Source: Falciphora oryzae
Lineage: Eukaryota; Ascomycota; Sordariomycetes; Magnaporthales; Magnaporthaceae
Direction of reading: 5' to 3'
Assembly (NCBI GenBank): GCA_000733355.1
Contig: JNVV01000037.1
Location: 149,767-213,766, forward strand
Length of the DNA stretch: 64,000 nucleotides
The position numbers and the translations under genes are program-made. Shown here one piece after another: positions 1-10,753 of the stretch; position 1 is the first letter of the stretch; every line of letters starts with the position of its first letter. The notes under the pieces were generated by a model. That model was given only the letters and a program-made list of their open reading frames with translations. It was not told the origin of the DNA and made no database searches.

Positions 1-715
1 AGACGCTGCCCAAGAACGACACCTGGTACTGGCCGACAAGCTCCCGCATGATGGACGCGTGCCAGAGCGCCTGCAGCACGAACCCGGCGAGCCACAGGTA
101 CCGGCCGAGGGCGCCGACCGCCCCGAGGAGGCTCGTCGCCGCGGTGGGCGTGCGCTCCTGCCTGCTGCGGTCGATCATGCGGCGGAGGTGGTCCGTCTTG
201 GCCGTGTACCCAGCCTTTGCTATGCGCTGGAGCACCTTGGGCTCGCACTGCGCGCAGACCTGGGGGTACTGCTTCTCGAGGCCCTTGCGGTACCTGTAGA
301 AGTTGCGCTCCCGCTCCTCGTACTCGGGGTCGTCAGGGTCGTCGGGGAGGTACTGCGCCAGAGAGCTCGTGAATATGCGCTGGTTCTTGAGGCATGTGGC
401 GCAAAAGACGCCGCTCGATGGCTCGGACACGGGACTGGCGAAGCTCGGCTTCGAGTCTGACTTGATGGATGCGGCCGTGGCCTCGAGGGGAGGATCCGTA
501 ATCTCCCCATTCTGTGATTTGCATGAGCATGTTAGATCACATCAGTCTGGCTTTCCTAGAATGGGCTGTAGCGGCAGCACTCTTACCTCGTCTAGGTAGT
601 TTGTCGCATCGCAGCTGGGGCAGTCAAAGTGACGGACGCTGCCATCGTTGCGGGTAGACGTCTTCCGCCCGCAGTAGAAGCAGGTGAGGTATCGTGACCG
701 CCGGAGGGTTGGCAT
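1..715 (-). CDS. ima1: Ima1-type inner nuclear membrane protein (N-terminal part; gene continues beyond the left edge)
   Basis: This is the zinc-binding N-terminal domain of the Ima1/TMEM201 (Samp1/NET5) family, integral inner nuclear membrane proteins that help link chromatin and the cytoskeleton to the nuclear envelope. I read exon 1 as 715-587 and exon 2 as 511-1, with a 75 bp intron (GTAAGA donor, CACAG acceptor). The join gives the family motif NYLDENGEITDPP. Four CxxC pairs are visible: CFYC and CPSC in exon 1, CATC and CAQC in exon 2. They are followed by the conserved stretch DDPDDPEYEERERNFYRYRK. The start is the first ATG (MPTLRRSRY), just before the CFYC motif as usual in the family. 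Hydrophobic sequence begins near the left edge (LWLAGFVLQALW), as expected before the transmembrane part. The C-terminal membrane region lies outside the window. The family assignment is firm; the in vivo role is inferred from homologues. Confidence 0.9.
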
Positions 716-1224
716 GGCGGCTAAAGGCGCAAAATCATCGCAGGGAAACAAAGATGCCGATGATTCCGCCTTAATGGCCTGCGGTTTGCCTTGTTCATGA
801 GGCTTTCTGGTGTCTGTGGCGATGTTGACATCAGTCGGCGCTCAGCCCAAAACATTGAAATCGATGAGACCAATCGCGAAGATGCCTGCCGGCTCGCATG
901 CGCAGCCCCACCTGTGTGTGGGTCGACCAGCTTGACGGGTCGCAAGCTCTCAGGAGAAGTCGCCAGCTTCATCCATCGAACGGATTGCATTGCTTCGACT
1001 GAGGGGTGACATGAGCAAAGAATGCGACAACCTTCAGAGCCCAGCTCATTCTAGGGCTGTACCTAAGGCCACCAAAAAGGGAAGCCGGCCTGCGTTCGCA
1101 TAATATGGCAGCGCCAAAGACGGTCGCAGCCATGACTGGTCGAGCTGAGAAAAGCTCTCTCAGCGGTAAGTTGCTTGAGGTTCGGGAGACTGACAGCTGA
1201 ACGCCCCGCCAAATAAATCCATAG
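716..1224. promoter_or_regulatory. Shared intergenic region between divergent ima1 and ALG14
   Basis: About 510 bp separate the two divergent starts, so this stretch must hold both promoters and 5' leaders. The short ORFs in it show no coding bias. I recognise no specific operator or TATA element. Confidence 0.5.
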
Positions 1225-2272
1225 ATGCTGACCTCCCACGACGTCATTTCTGAAGACCGTCATGATGTCGCTGGCAGCCGCCAAAAGCCATTGACTGAGG
1301 ATGATTTAAACATCGTTGACGCACTTGGAGACAATGATATTCGCTACTATGTCTCGGCCATCGTTGGGGCTTTGGCTTTCTTGGCTTCAAGCGCAATGCT
1401 TGTCCCGCTCTACATCTTGATCTCGATCATCGTTATGATTGCCATTGCCGGAGTCACTTTCATTGTGGTATGTCTCTTCGAGGGTCCCCCATGGAAAGGG
1501 ACAACCTGCCAATTGACCACTCTAACCTCCTAAATAGTGCCGCCACGTATCGTTGACCCGGGAGAGGACTCGACAGAAAGGCCCCCTGTGGGCAGCCAGC
1601 ACAGGCCCCAGCACGCCCGGCACGGAGCACCTGCCCGCCGTGTACTACACCTACATCCTCGGCTCGGGCGGTCACACGGGCGAGATCTCCGAGTTCATCA
1701 AGCGCAGCTACGAGGGCCGCGAGAACCTGCACCGCAGGTACATCATCACGTCGGGCGACACCCACTCCCCGAACGTCGTGGCCAAGCTCGAGACGCTCAT
1801 CCGCGACACCGCCCGCGGCCAGCCGACAGGCACCTGGGATGTCGTCCGCGTCGCGCGCGCCCGCAATATTCACCAGCCGCTGTGGACCGCCTGGTACACG
1901 TCCCTGCTCAGTGCCCTCTCCATCGTCAACGCGCTCGTCAAGGAGCCGTGCAACCGCCCGAGAACGCAGTTCGGGGCAGATTTCCGCTACCCCCATGTCA
2001 TCATGACCAACGGCCCGGGTACCGGTTTCATCGTCTGTCTGGTCGCCTACGTGCTCAAGCTCCTCTTCATCGTCCCTGCCAATCGGGCCAAGATGGTCTA
2101 CATGGAGACGTGGGCGCATATCAGCACTCTGAGCCTGACCGGGAAGCTTTTCTACTACTCGGACATTGCCGACATGTTCATCGTTCAGCACAAGCAGCTT
2201 GCCAAGCGCATCGGCAAGCCCTGCCTGCAGCTGTTCAAGCCGCCCGCATTTGCAAGGTCTGAGGGCTCCTGA
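1225..2272 (+). CDS. alg14: ALG14, membrane subunit of the UDP-GlcNAc transferase of N-glycan assembly
   Basis: Alg14 anchors and completes the Alg13/Alg14 enzyme that adds the second GlcNAc to dolichol-PP-GlcNAc on the cytosolic face of the ER. Exons are 1225-1467 and 1538-2272; the 70 bp intron has a GTATGT donor and TAATAG-type acceptor with a CTAAC branch site. The product is about 325 residues. Exon 1 encodes a strongly hydrophobic segment (two runs around residues 40-80), the expected membrane anchor. Exon 2 carries the family hallmark YILGSGGHTGEI near residue 104, the motif RRYIITSGD, and the conserved NGPGTG and METWAH blocks. Family members of this length normally have the N-terminal membrane region, which supports joining exon 1. 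The catalytic partner Alg13 is not in this window. The gene converges on mS23/Rsm25, with 170 bp between stop codons. Confidence 0.92.
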
Positions 2273-2442
2273 ATAGAGTGTCGGCCTATACAACACGACG
2301 ATAGCCATAGTAGGCCGCGTTGGAATCTTTGTTCAAGGCACAATTATACATGATAATATACACCGCATGCCGTTGTGCCACGTGTGCTGTGCACACAGAG
2401 GTGGCTCGACTGTTTCGTCCCGCTGAACCTCTCAAGGTGTAT

Positions 2443-3371
2443 TTATGCTGGCGGAATGACATCGTCGATCGCCGCCTCGAGATCAGCGGCGTCGACGTCA
2501 ACATCCCCCGTGGCTGTAGAACCGTACGAGGTGTACGCGGCGGCACGGGCGGCTTCCCTCTCTGTGTGCCGTTTTCCGGCCCACGCCTTCCACCTCTCAA
2601 ACTCGCGGTCCTCGAGCTCGGAGCCAACCTGCAGGCGGCTCTTGCCAAAGTAGGCGCCCACCATCATGGCCTCCTCACGCGCTATCCTCCGCTCGACCTC
2701 CTCCTCCTGCCTCAGCGCGTAGAACTCGCGCCGGGCCTTGTCGTACGCCTCGAGCTTACTCAGGGGCTTCCTCCTGACCCATATCTTCGGGCTCTCGGGA
2801 TCAAAAGGGTTCACCGGTTCTTGGCAAATATGTTCGTTGTGCATCAACCATAGCTGCCGTTGGACAACGCTACGGCGGGCGAAGACAGGATACGTCAGCA
2901 AGATGGAGCCCACAGTCTTTCGCTCGCACACAAAGTGTGGGCACATGGCTGGCCGATCCGGCCGGGTTGTGCGGAGGCTACTCACCATTCACCCGTCAGC
3001 GCGATGCCCGGCTGCGCGACACCCTTGCTCCAGTCGCAGTACCACGAGTCTTTGCCGTCGACCTCGAGAATGACCCTCGGCCGGGCTAGCTCCCACGGAT
3101 GGTCCCTGTAGAACTCTTGCCGTAGCTTATCCTCCGGGTACACGATCTTCTGTGGCTTGAAGATGTTCTTGGTGCTCCTCGACTTGGAGCTGACTTCATT
3201 GTGCTGGACCGGGATGGGCCGTGTCAGGAGCTCCGAGGGGGGGATATTCTCGATGGCCTTGAGCCATTTTGGCGTGGCCGGCTTCCCATTTTCTTTAGGG
3301 CCAAAGGCGTCCAAGGACTGCCTCACTGCCCTGGCGACGTTGACCGCCCGCAAATCACGGCCGCGGACCAT
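2443..3371 (-). CDS. rsm25: Mitochondrial small-subunit ribosomal protein mS23 (Rsm25)
   Basis: This is a structural protein of the mitochondrial 37S ribosomal subunit, in the Rsm25/mS23 family. Exon 1 is 3371-2986 and exon 2 is 2869-2443; the 116 bp intron has GTGAGT and GTAG ends. The product is about 270 residues. Family-typical blocks run in order: [50 protein letters not shown] and [10 protein letters not shown], then across the junction VVQRQLWLM, and finally [32 protein letters not shown] and [13 protein letters not shown]. The ATG chosen lies about 45 residues before the first conserved block, somewhat longer than some homologues. The acidic C-terminal tail ([17 protein letters not shown]) is less conserved. 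The gene is divergent from a PPR gene, and COX8 lies a little further on, so three mitochondrial-function genes cluster here. Confidence 0.9.
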
Positions 3372-3930
3372 GGCGGCTAGGGAGGGTGTGGAGGTTTTGC
3401 GACGGAGGCGGCCCCCTGCGCAAACCCCAATCGAGGTGGTGGTGGTCTGCTTGGGCGGGATCAGAACAGAGTGGGGAGTGAATTGGACGCTTCTCCGTGT
3501 CCGCCGCAGGCCACTGCTGTCGTCCAGGTGCCGACCGGCTTCAATTGCAGGTCGTGTCGCGGTCAATTGAGCCAGCACCACCCACTATCGCCTCCAAAAT
3601 CCAAGCGACGCTGGAAATTTTGAGCTCGTCGTCGGATGCTGCGCGACGCGGGCCCACCCGGCGAGCTGTCAGGTTGGTGGGCTGCCTTCCCAGAAACTCT
3701 CCAGGATCCCTGCCGTTTCTGTTATCGATAAGGCTGCATGCAGTTGGGGAAATTCTCGATATCTGGACGGGATTCAGAACTTCACCACGGAGCTCCACCC
3801 GACTGCCCTCAGGTTTCGAGCTTTGCAAATCGCTGAAGTTCGAGGACATCTGACAACGCAGCAAGCCCCAAGAATCTGGCAGCCTCGACACAGATGCTTT
3901 GAGGGCGCCCAGCACAATGGTGGCCAGCTC
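3372..3930. promoter_or_regulatory. Shared region between divergent mS23 and PPR genes
   Basis: These 559 bp lie between two divergent genes that are both predicted to act in mitochondrial translation. Open frames from both genes extend some distance into it from non-ATG codons but lack conserved sequence. I see no recognisable motif beyond generic GC-rich promoter sequence. Confidence 0.4.
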
Positions 3931-5835
3931 ATGAACCTCTCTAAACGAATCGAAGGGTCGATATGCAGCACCAGGTTTCTGCAGCGGCCATCACCAGGCC
4001 CACCACCTCGACCGGCCTGCTGCGCCAAATTCGCGACGACGGGGGAGCGAGCACAGGCGCGCCCCTATGCTGGGCCGTATCGCCACCTGGCTGGACCGCC
4101 GTCCCTGCTGAGCAGCTGCGTCTCCCGGTTTAGAGCACCACAGCTGCGGCGCTCCTCTGCACTGCACACGACCTGCCCCGCAGGCTCCAGCGATGGCTTC
4201 TTCACCCCCCACAGGGGCCAACGAGGCGGCGCGCCGTCTGCATACCCAGACTATGCGGCCGACACGAGCACAGGGGATGCAGGCGATGACGCAGGGAAGA
4301 GGGAACCCGATACAACTGGAGCTCCCAGGCATGACAGGCAGCCCACCAAGGAGGAGCTTCTGGCCATCGTGGGGCAGTACGACCCGGACGACAGCGTCAG
4401 CGAGCATCTGCAGTTTGTCAGGGACCCGTATCTTCGCGGCTATGCGCAACCCAATGGCCCGGTGATGACGACTCCTCCGGTGCCCGACAATGCGCCTAAG
4501 CACCCCATAATCGAGTACAAATTTGTTCCCAGCACAGAGGAGAAGAGGATCCTTATGCGTTTGCGGGACGCAGTGGAGAGGCGCTTAGGGAACCCTATCC
4601 CTGAGGACGACGCCAGCTCCGCGGCAGTGTATGCAGAATACACCAGGCTGGGCGAGCCACAGCTTGCCCTCCAGAACCACAGTCTGCGTCACGACCTTCT
4701 CCGCTCGTTGAGCCAGGGGGTGAAGCGGAACCCCAAGAACATGCTTCGCTACCTATCCGTGGTCGGCACGGTGAAGAACTGCGGCTATGCTCTGTCGCGG
4801 GGCCAGTGGAACGCCGCCATGTCCTTTGCGAGCCGCTACGTAGGCTCGTCGACCGAGACCGAGGTCGAGGCCGCCCTCAGCATCTGGCGCGAGATGGAGC
4901 ACACGGCCAACATCAAGGCGAACGGCGTCACGTTCAACATCCTGTTCGACGTCGCCACCAAGGCCGGCAACTTCACCCTCGCCGAGATGCTGTACCGCGA
5001 GATGGAGAACCGCCGGATCCTCTTCAACCGCTACCACAACGTCTCCCTCATCTACTTCTTCGGCATGATGCTGAACGCGGACGGCGTCAGGGCCGCATAC
5101 CGCGAGATGGTGGAGGCGGGCGAGGTGATTGACAAGGTCGTGCTCAACTGCGTCATCACTGGCCTCCTACGGTGCGGCGACGAGGCCGGGGCCGAGCGGG
5201 TGTACGAGAAGATGAGGACGTGGCGCAGCAACAAGCGTTGGCGCCAGCCCCAGGCCTACTCGACGCACAAGGCCGTCACCAAGGCGCTCATTATGTTTGC
5301 GCGCGTCGCGCGCGAGCACCCGGAGCTGCGGGGCGGCTTCCAGGTCGCGGCCCCGATGATGCCGGACCTGCAGACCTACCGGGTCCTGGTGCGCCACTAC
5401 GGCGTCCGGATCGGCCGCATAAACGACGTGGCCCGATACCTCGACGACATGAAGTACTTCCGCATCCCCCTGCACGGGAGCATTTTCTTGGCCCTCTTCA
5501 AGGCGTTTGCGCTGCACGGCTCCGCCAGCGTCGCCGACTGGGGCCCCGAGCGGCTCTTTGGCGTGTGGGAGGCGCTGCTCAGCGCGCTGGACAGCCAGGC
5601 CGAGGGCCTTTACGTCGATACGTGGCTTGTCTGCTGGGCCCTGCGCGCCTTTGCCAAGCTGGGCCAGCATCGCATGATCCTCGACGTCTACGCCGAGCTC
5701 GGCTCGAGGTGGAACCCCGATGAGGAGAAAAGGGAGTTTATGGTGCAGTTTCTGCACCGCTTCCTGAGAAAACACAAGATACCCATCCCGCTGGAAGGGT
5801 CGCCCTCATGGAGGCAATGGAGTTCGGGCAGTTAA
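3931..5835 (+). CDS. Pentatricopeptide-repeat (PPR) protein, probably mitochondrial
   Basis: This is a single-exon protein of 634 residues from the first ATG (MNLSKRIEG). The N-terminal 80 residues are rich in Arg, Ser and Ala and nearly free of acidic residues (LRRSSALHTT), as in mitochondrial presequences. After a disordered acidic linker, helical PPR-type repeats occupy roughly residues 270-560. The clearest are the repeat starting GVTFNILFDVATKAGN with LAEMLYREM, and the next ones with VLNCVITGLLRCGDEAGAE and TYRVLVRHYGVRIGRINDVA. PPR proteins bind single-stranded RNA and in fungi mostly control maturation or translation of mitochondrial transcripts. The RNA target cannot be read from the sequence, and I cannot assign it to a named factor such as Pet309/CYA-5. 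The frame stays open upstream to a TTG at 3823, but no ATG is present there. The divergent neighbour is the mitoribosomal protein mS23. Confidence 0.82.
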   Translation: MNLSKRIEGSICSTRFLQRPSPGPPPRPACCAKFATTGERAQARPYAGPYRHLAGPPSLLSSCVSRFRAPQLRRSSALHTTCPAGSSDGFFTPHRGQRGGAPSAYPDYAADTSTGDAGDDAGKREPDTTGAPRHDRQPTKEELLAIVGQYDPDDSVSEHLQFVRDPYLRGYAQPNGPVMTTPPVPDNAPKHPIIEYKFVPSTEEKRILMRLRDAVERRLGNPIPEDDASSAAVYAEYTRLGEPQLALQNHSLRHDLLRSLSQGVKRNPKNMLRYLSVVGTVKNCGYALSRGQWNAAMSFASRYVGSSTETEVEAALSIWREMEHTANIKANGVTFNILFDVATKAGNFTLAEMLYREMENRRILFNRYHNVSLIYFFGMMLNADGVRAAYREMVEAGEVIDKVVLNCVITGLLRCGDEAGAERVYEKMRTWRSNKRWRQPQAYSTHKAVTKALIMFARVAREHPELRGGFQVAAPMMPDLQTYRVLVRHYGVRIGRINDVARYLDDMKYFRIPLHGSIFLALFKAFALHGSASVADWGPERLFGVWEALLSALDSQAEGLYVDTWLVCWALRAFAKLGQHRMILDVYAELGSRWNPDEEKREFMVQFLHRFLRKHKIPIPLEGSPSWRQWSSGS

Positions 5836-6239
5836 AGGGAAAATGGGGTTTGTAAAAAAACGTAGACTACCATCTCGCGTACACTGGCAATCCGGGGGTG
5901 ATACCAAATGTTCATAATGAGATACTTCATGTATATAAAAGCAACGCACTGTATGTCATGCACTGGTCCTACGCGTAGAAGAGATTTAGTAGATTCACCG
6001 GCCAGCTACTCACACAAGGCGTATCAGACATCATTCGGATGGTTCATTGGCACGACGCTCGTAGTAATCTCAAGCACACCTTACCAACAAAGGAGAATGC
6101 TGCTCGGTTCACAGCGTCTATTGGTGGCGATATAAATACATCCCCCACAAAGCTCCCTCGCCCAGCACCCTAGGCTAGGACTGGCCGGTCGACAGACAAC
6201 CAAAGCGTTGGAGTGATCCTTTGCACATCTTCAAGCCGC
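5836..6239. other. Intergenic region between convergent PPR and COX8 genes
   Basis: This 404 bp, relatively AT-rich stretch lies between two 3' ends. It presumably contains both 3' UTRs and polyadenylation signals. I see no gene in it. Confidence 0.4.
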
Positions 6240-6676
6240 TTATTTGGGCTTGTAGGTTTGCCAGGCTGTTAGGAGTCACGTCAGCATCAAATTCCAAATT
6301 GCACGAAAGCGCCCATCCCATCCGTTCACTGGATGAGAATTGAGCAAGAGACATCGAGGCAGGCAGCTAAAGCGCCGCTCGCCTCCTCCCCACCTCGATC
6401 ACTCCGGTCCAGGGCTGACAGCCAATCCCACGACCTTCCCCCGCCCAAGAGACACATACCAGCGATGCCGAAGGGGGCGAAGAAGCCTACGGCGGAGTAG
6501 GTCCAGAACTTGACACCGAACCACTTGCTCTTGGGGTTGAAGGGGATGTTGGAGTAGGGGCCCTCGGGGTAGTGGTAGGGCGACGAGAGGCGGGCGCGGG
6601 TCGCGTGGAAGCCGCGGCGGCTGACGAGGGAGGTGGTGGTGCGCGAGGCGGCGCGGGCTCCGGCGGCCGAGATCAT
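6240..6676 (-). CDS. cox8: Cytochrome c oxidase subunit 8 (mammalian COX7C family)
   Basis: This is a small single-pass subunit of respiratory complex IV in the inner mitochondrial membrane. Exon 1 is 6676-6460 and exon 2 only 6265-6240 (26 nt), joined across a 194 bp intron with GTATGT and ACAG ends. The product is 80 residues. It has an Arg-rich presequence (SRRGFHATRARL), the family block SSPYHYPEGPYSNIPFNP, the amphipathic KSKWFGVKFW, one membrane helix (YSAVGFFAPFGIA) and the conserved tail AWQTYKPK. The ATG sits directly behind a splice acceptor: a probable 81 bp intron in the 5' UTR spans 6757-6677 (GTGAGC and CACAG). Length and motifs match the family well. Confidence 0.93.
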
Positions 6677-7347
6677 CTGTGTGTGTCGTCCTCGATTAGC
6701 GGGGTTCAATTGGCTTTCCTCGGACGGAGGGACGCTGGCTGGGCTGGCTGGGCTCACCTTGACGGTTGGTTGAGGGGAGATTGTTTACAGCTATCTGGGG
6801 GTGTTGCGACGGGCGCTCGTTTTCGTGGGTGACGTTGTGGAGAGGAGGCTGTAGCCGAAAATGGTGTGACACTTTGCAGGAGCCTGCCGGAGCTGGGCGG
6901 GGTGGCCCGTGCATAATTAAATCCTGCCCGCCTCGGTCGCAGGTACCGGCAAGTATTTTTTTTTCCTGCCTTCCCGCCCATGCACCTCAATCTGCCCACC
7001 TCGCTTCCCAGTTCCCTCCCCCTCCTCGTTTTTCTCCCCCCTGTGGAGAAAGATACCTCGCGGTACCGCTTCCAGGATCAATCCGCCTGCCCGTTTAAAT
7101 CTGCGCCGGCTTTTTCTGCCATCCCCACCTTAACTTTTTTTTTTCTCTTCCATCATTGATCGCATCCGCCAAGTTTGGGACCGGGTGTGGATTCTACTCC
7201 GAATTCTCAGCCTGCTCGCGACACTCGCGTCAGGCCGCCTGTTATTTTTTTTTTCCGACCTTCGATCTGATTGATCTAAACACTACTTCGCGTCACTGCT
7301 GCCCACCCTCACAACACACGGCCCTGGCGGCTGTGCGCACCGCAAAT
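6677..7347. promoter_or_regulatory. Shared region between divergent COX8 and MTR4, including a COX8 leader intron
   Basis: The 671 bp between the two start codons contain the COX8 5' UTR intron (6757-6677) and a pyrimidine-rich leader for MTR4, with T-rich tracts around 6955-6970, 7133-7150 and 7244-7255. C/T-rich tracts before the transcription start are common in strongly expressed fungal genes. No coding sequence is apparent. Confidence 0.45.
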
Positions 7348-10300
7348 ATGGAGCTGTTTGAGGTCTTCGACGAACAGCCCGGGGCGGCGCCGGCCGAGGC
7401 GGAGCGCAGGCCCCCGGAACAGAAGCCCTCGGAGCAAAAGCCCAAGAAGTCCAAGCCAAAATCAAAAAAGGACAAGAGCAAAAAGCGCAAGGCCGACGGA
7501 CATGTCAAGGTGGAGGAGCTGACGGAAGGGCTGAGCCTCGATTCGGCCCCGGCCGACCCTGCCGCCGACGGGGACGTGGAGATGGCCAACGGTACGCAGG
7601 CCTCGACCGAGGGGGGCGCCGCCGCCGATGAGGAGTCGGACTCGGACGACCACGGCGACAGCAAGCGCCGCAAGAAGGAGGCCGACGCCGAGCCCATTCT
7701 CACCGACTCGTTCGCGACTGCCGAGTCCAGGCAGGTCGCCCCCGTCGAAGGCTTTACCGCGTCGGCAGGCGACGAGGCGATCGTGCTGCAACACAACGTC
7801 CAGCACCAGGTCGCGCTCCCGCCAGACCTCGACTACGTCTACGTGCCCCTGTCCCAGCACAAGCCGCCCGACGAGCCGGCCCGGGTCTACCCCTTCAAGC
7901 TCGACCCGTTCCAGAGCATCTCGGTCGCCTCGATCGAGCGCGAGGAGAGCGTGCTGGTCTCGGCCCACACCAGTGCCGGCAAGACGGTGGTCGCCGAGTA
8001 CGCCATTGCCCAGTGCCTGAAGAAGAACCAGAGGGTCATCTACACCTCCCCGATCAAGGCGCTCAGTAACCAGAAGTACCGCGAGTTCCAGGCCGAGTTT
8101 GGCGACGTGGGTCTGATGACGGGCGACGTGACAATCAACCCGACCGCGAGCTGTCTCGTCATGACGACCGAGATTCTGCGATCGATGCTGTACCGCGGCT
8201 CCGAGATCATGCGCGAGGTTGCATGGGTTATCTTCGACGAAATCCACTACATGCGCGACGCGGTCCGTGGTGTTGTCTGGGAGGAGACCATCATCATGCT
8301 TCCAGACAAGGTGCGCTACGTGTTCCTGTCGGCCACCATACCCAATGCGTTCCAGTTCGCCGAGTGGATCGCAAAGATTCACAGGCAGGCCTGCCACGTT
8401 GTATACACCGACTTCCGGCCGACCCCTCTTCAGAACTACTTCTTCCCGGCCGGCGGCGACGGCATCTATCTGGTTGTGGATGAAAACGGAGTTTTCCGAG
8501 AGAAGAACTTCAACGCCGCCATTGCCTCCATCGAGGAGAACAAGGCCAAAGACCCGGAGGACCCGAGCGCACGCCAGACCGGCAAGGGCAAGAACAAGAA
8601 ACCTAAGAAGGAGACGGGCCCTGACGCGAAGGCGGACATCACAAAGATCATCAAGATGATCATGAGGAAGGCGTTCCACCCCGTCATCGTATTCAACTTC
8701 AGCAAGCGCGAGTGCGAGAACCTGGCCCTCAAGGTCTCCACCATGAACTTCAACCACGAGTCTGAGCAGAAGCTTGTAGAGGACATCTTCCACAACGCGA
8801 TAATGTCGCTTTCTGAGGAAGATCAGTCTCTGCCGCAGATTCAACACCTGATTCCCCTTCTCAAGAAGGGCATCGGTGTGCATCACGGCGGTCTGCTGCC
8901 CATCCTGAAGGAGACCATCGAGATCCTCTTCCAGGAGGGCCTCATCAAGGTCCTTTTTGCAACTGAGACCTTCTCCATCGGCCTGAACATGCCGGCAAGG
9001 ACGGTTGTTTTCAGTCAGGTTACCAAGTTCGACGGTGTCAAGGAGAGGCCGCTGACCTCATCCGAGTACATCCAGATGGCAGGCCGTGCAGGCCGTCGTG
9101 GTCTGGATGACCGCGGTATTGTCATAATGATGGTCGACGAAAAGCTCGAGCCAGAGGTGGCCAAGGGCATCGTTGCTGGTCAGCAGGACCGCCTGAACTC
9201 GGCCTTCCACCTGGGCTACAACATGATCCTAAACCTGCAACGCATCGAGACCGTCTCGCCCGAGTACATGCTGGAGAGGTGTTTTTACCAGTTCCAGAAC
9301 GCGGCCAGCGTCCCAATGCTGGAGAAGAAGGTCAGGGATCTGCAGCAGGAGAAGGACTCCATGGTAATTCCCAACGAGGCCACAATAAAGGACTACCACA
9401 ATGTCCGTCTCCAGATCGAGGCGTACAAGAAGGACATGGAGGCCGTCATTCAACATCCGAACTACTGCATGGAGTTCATGCAGCCTGGTCGGCTGGTCAG
9501 GATCAAGACACCCGATGGTCTTGACTTCGACTGGGGCGCTGTCGTGAACTTTACGAAGCGGAAAGACGTCAAGTTCGGGGAGCCTGAGCACTCCCCACAA
9601 GAGTCCTGCATGATCGACGTGGCTCTTTTTGTCTCGCCGAACTCGGAAGAGATCGCCCCAGGAATGGTCCCTAAGAAGGGGCATATTATTGAGGGTGTCA
9701 CACCCCGGAATTCTGCCGACGAGGGAAGGATCGAAGTTGTCCCGTGTCTGCTGACATGTCTCGTCGGCATCAGCCAGCTCAGGGTATTCATGCCCAAGGA
9801 CATAAAAAGTAAGGAAGGGAAGAGCACCATCGGCAACGTGCTGGTTGAGGTTCACAACAGGTTCCCCGACGGCTTGCCGATCCTGGACCCGATCGAGACG
9901 ATGGGTATCAAGGACGAGTCTTTCAAGAAGCTCATGCGCAAGATTGAGGTGCTCGAGTCCCGCCTCCTGTCGAATCCCCTCCACCAGTCGCCGCACCTGC
10001 CCGAGCTCTGGGACCAGTACAAGGCCAAGGTCGAGCTTAGCAACCAGATCAAGGAGACCAAGAAATCCATCAACAAGGCGCACAGTATCGCGCAGCTGGA
10101 CGAACTCAAGTCGCGCATGCGGGTGCTGCGGCGTCTGGGCTTTATCAACGACGCCGAGGTTGTGCAGATGAAGGCCCGGGTCGCGTGCGAGATCTCGTCG
10201 ACCGAGGGCCACGAGCTCATCCTCGCCGAGCTGCTGTTCAATGGCTTCTTCAACGAGCTCACCCCCGAGGTCTGCGCCGGCATCCTCAGCTGCTTCGTCT

Positions 10301-10753
10301 TTGACGAGAAGATGGAGGGGCTGCAACTCAATGAAGACCTGGACAAGCTCGTGCGCGAAGTGCACGCGCAGGCCAAGACGATCGCGCGCATCAGCCGTGA
10401 GAGCAAGCTGGACATGCCAGACGAGAAGGTCGTCGCGAGCCTCAAGTGGCAGCTTATGGAGACTGTACTCGCATGGGCAAAGGGGCGGCCATTTATGGAA
10501 ATATGGTAGGCTTCACCTCATTTAGTACCCACCTGCCTAGACGAGACATGCTAACACTGCTCCCCAACATAGCAAAATGAACAGCACATATGAGGGATCA
10601 CTCGTGCGAATCATCCGTCGCCTGGAGGAGCTGCTGAGGCAGATGGCTGAGGCTGGCAAGGTCATGGGCAGCGAGGCACTACAGAAGAAGTTCGAGACGG
10701 CGCTGTCGCTGATTGCACGAGACGTGGTGTCGGCGGCCAGCTTATATCTATGA
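7348..10753 (+). CDS. mtr4: Mtr4, DExH-box RNA helicase of the nuclear exosome
   Basis: Mtr4 unwinds RNA and feeds it to the nuclear exosome, alone and within the TRAMP complex, for rRNA processing and nuclear RNA decay. Exon 1 is 7348-10505 and exon 2 is 10573-10753; the 67 bp intron starts GTAGGC and ends CATAG. The product is 1,112 residues. A charged, Lys-rich N-terminus (residues 1-130) precedes the helicase core, which has motif I SAHTSAGKTVVAEYA (about 205-220), motif II FDEIHYMRD (about 295), SATIPNA (about 327), and motif VI QMAGRAGRRG (about 576-585). Next comes the Arch/KOW insertion characteristic of Mtr4/Ski2, and the C-terminal DSHCT domain, completed only by exon 2 (EICKMNSTYEGSLVRIIRR). 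The start ATG gives MELFEVFDE, matching the N-terminus of fungal Mtr4 proteins. The frame is open upstream but from a non-ATG codon. Confidence 0.96.

Noticed and set aside
3823..3930. Upstream extension of the PPR protein to a TTG at 3823
   Set aside because: There is no ATG in the extension. The first ATG at 3931 opens directly into a presequence-like N-terminus.
7462..8886. Minus-strand frames of up to 474 codons opposite MTR4
   Set aside because: These are mirror frames of a GC-biased coding sequence. The plus-strand frame carries every helicase motif.
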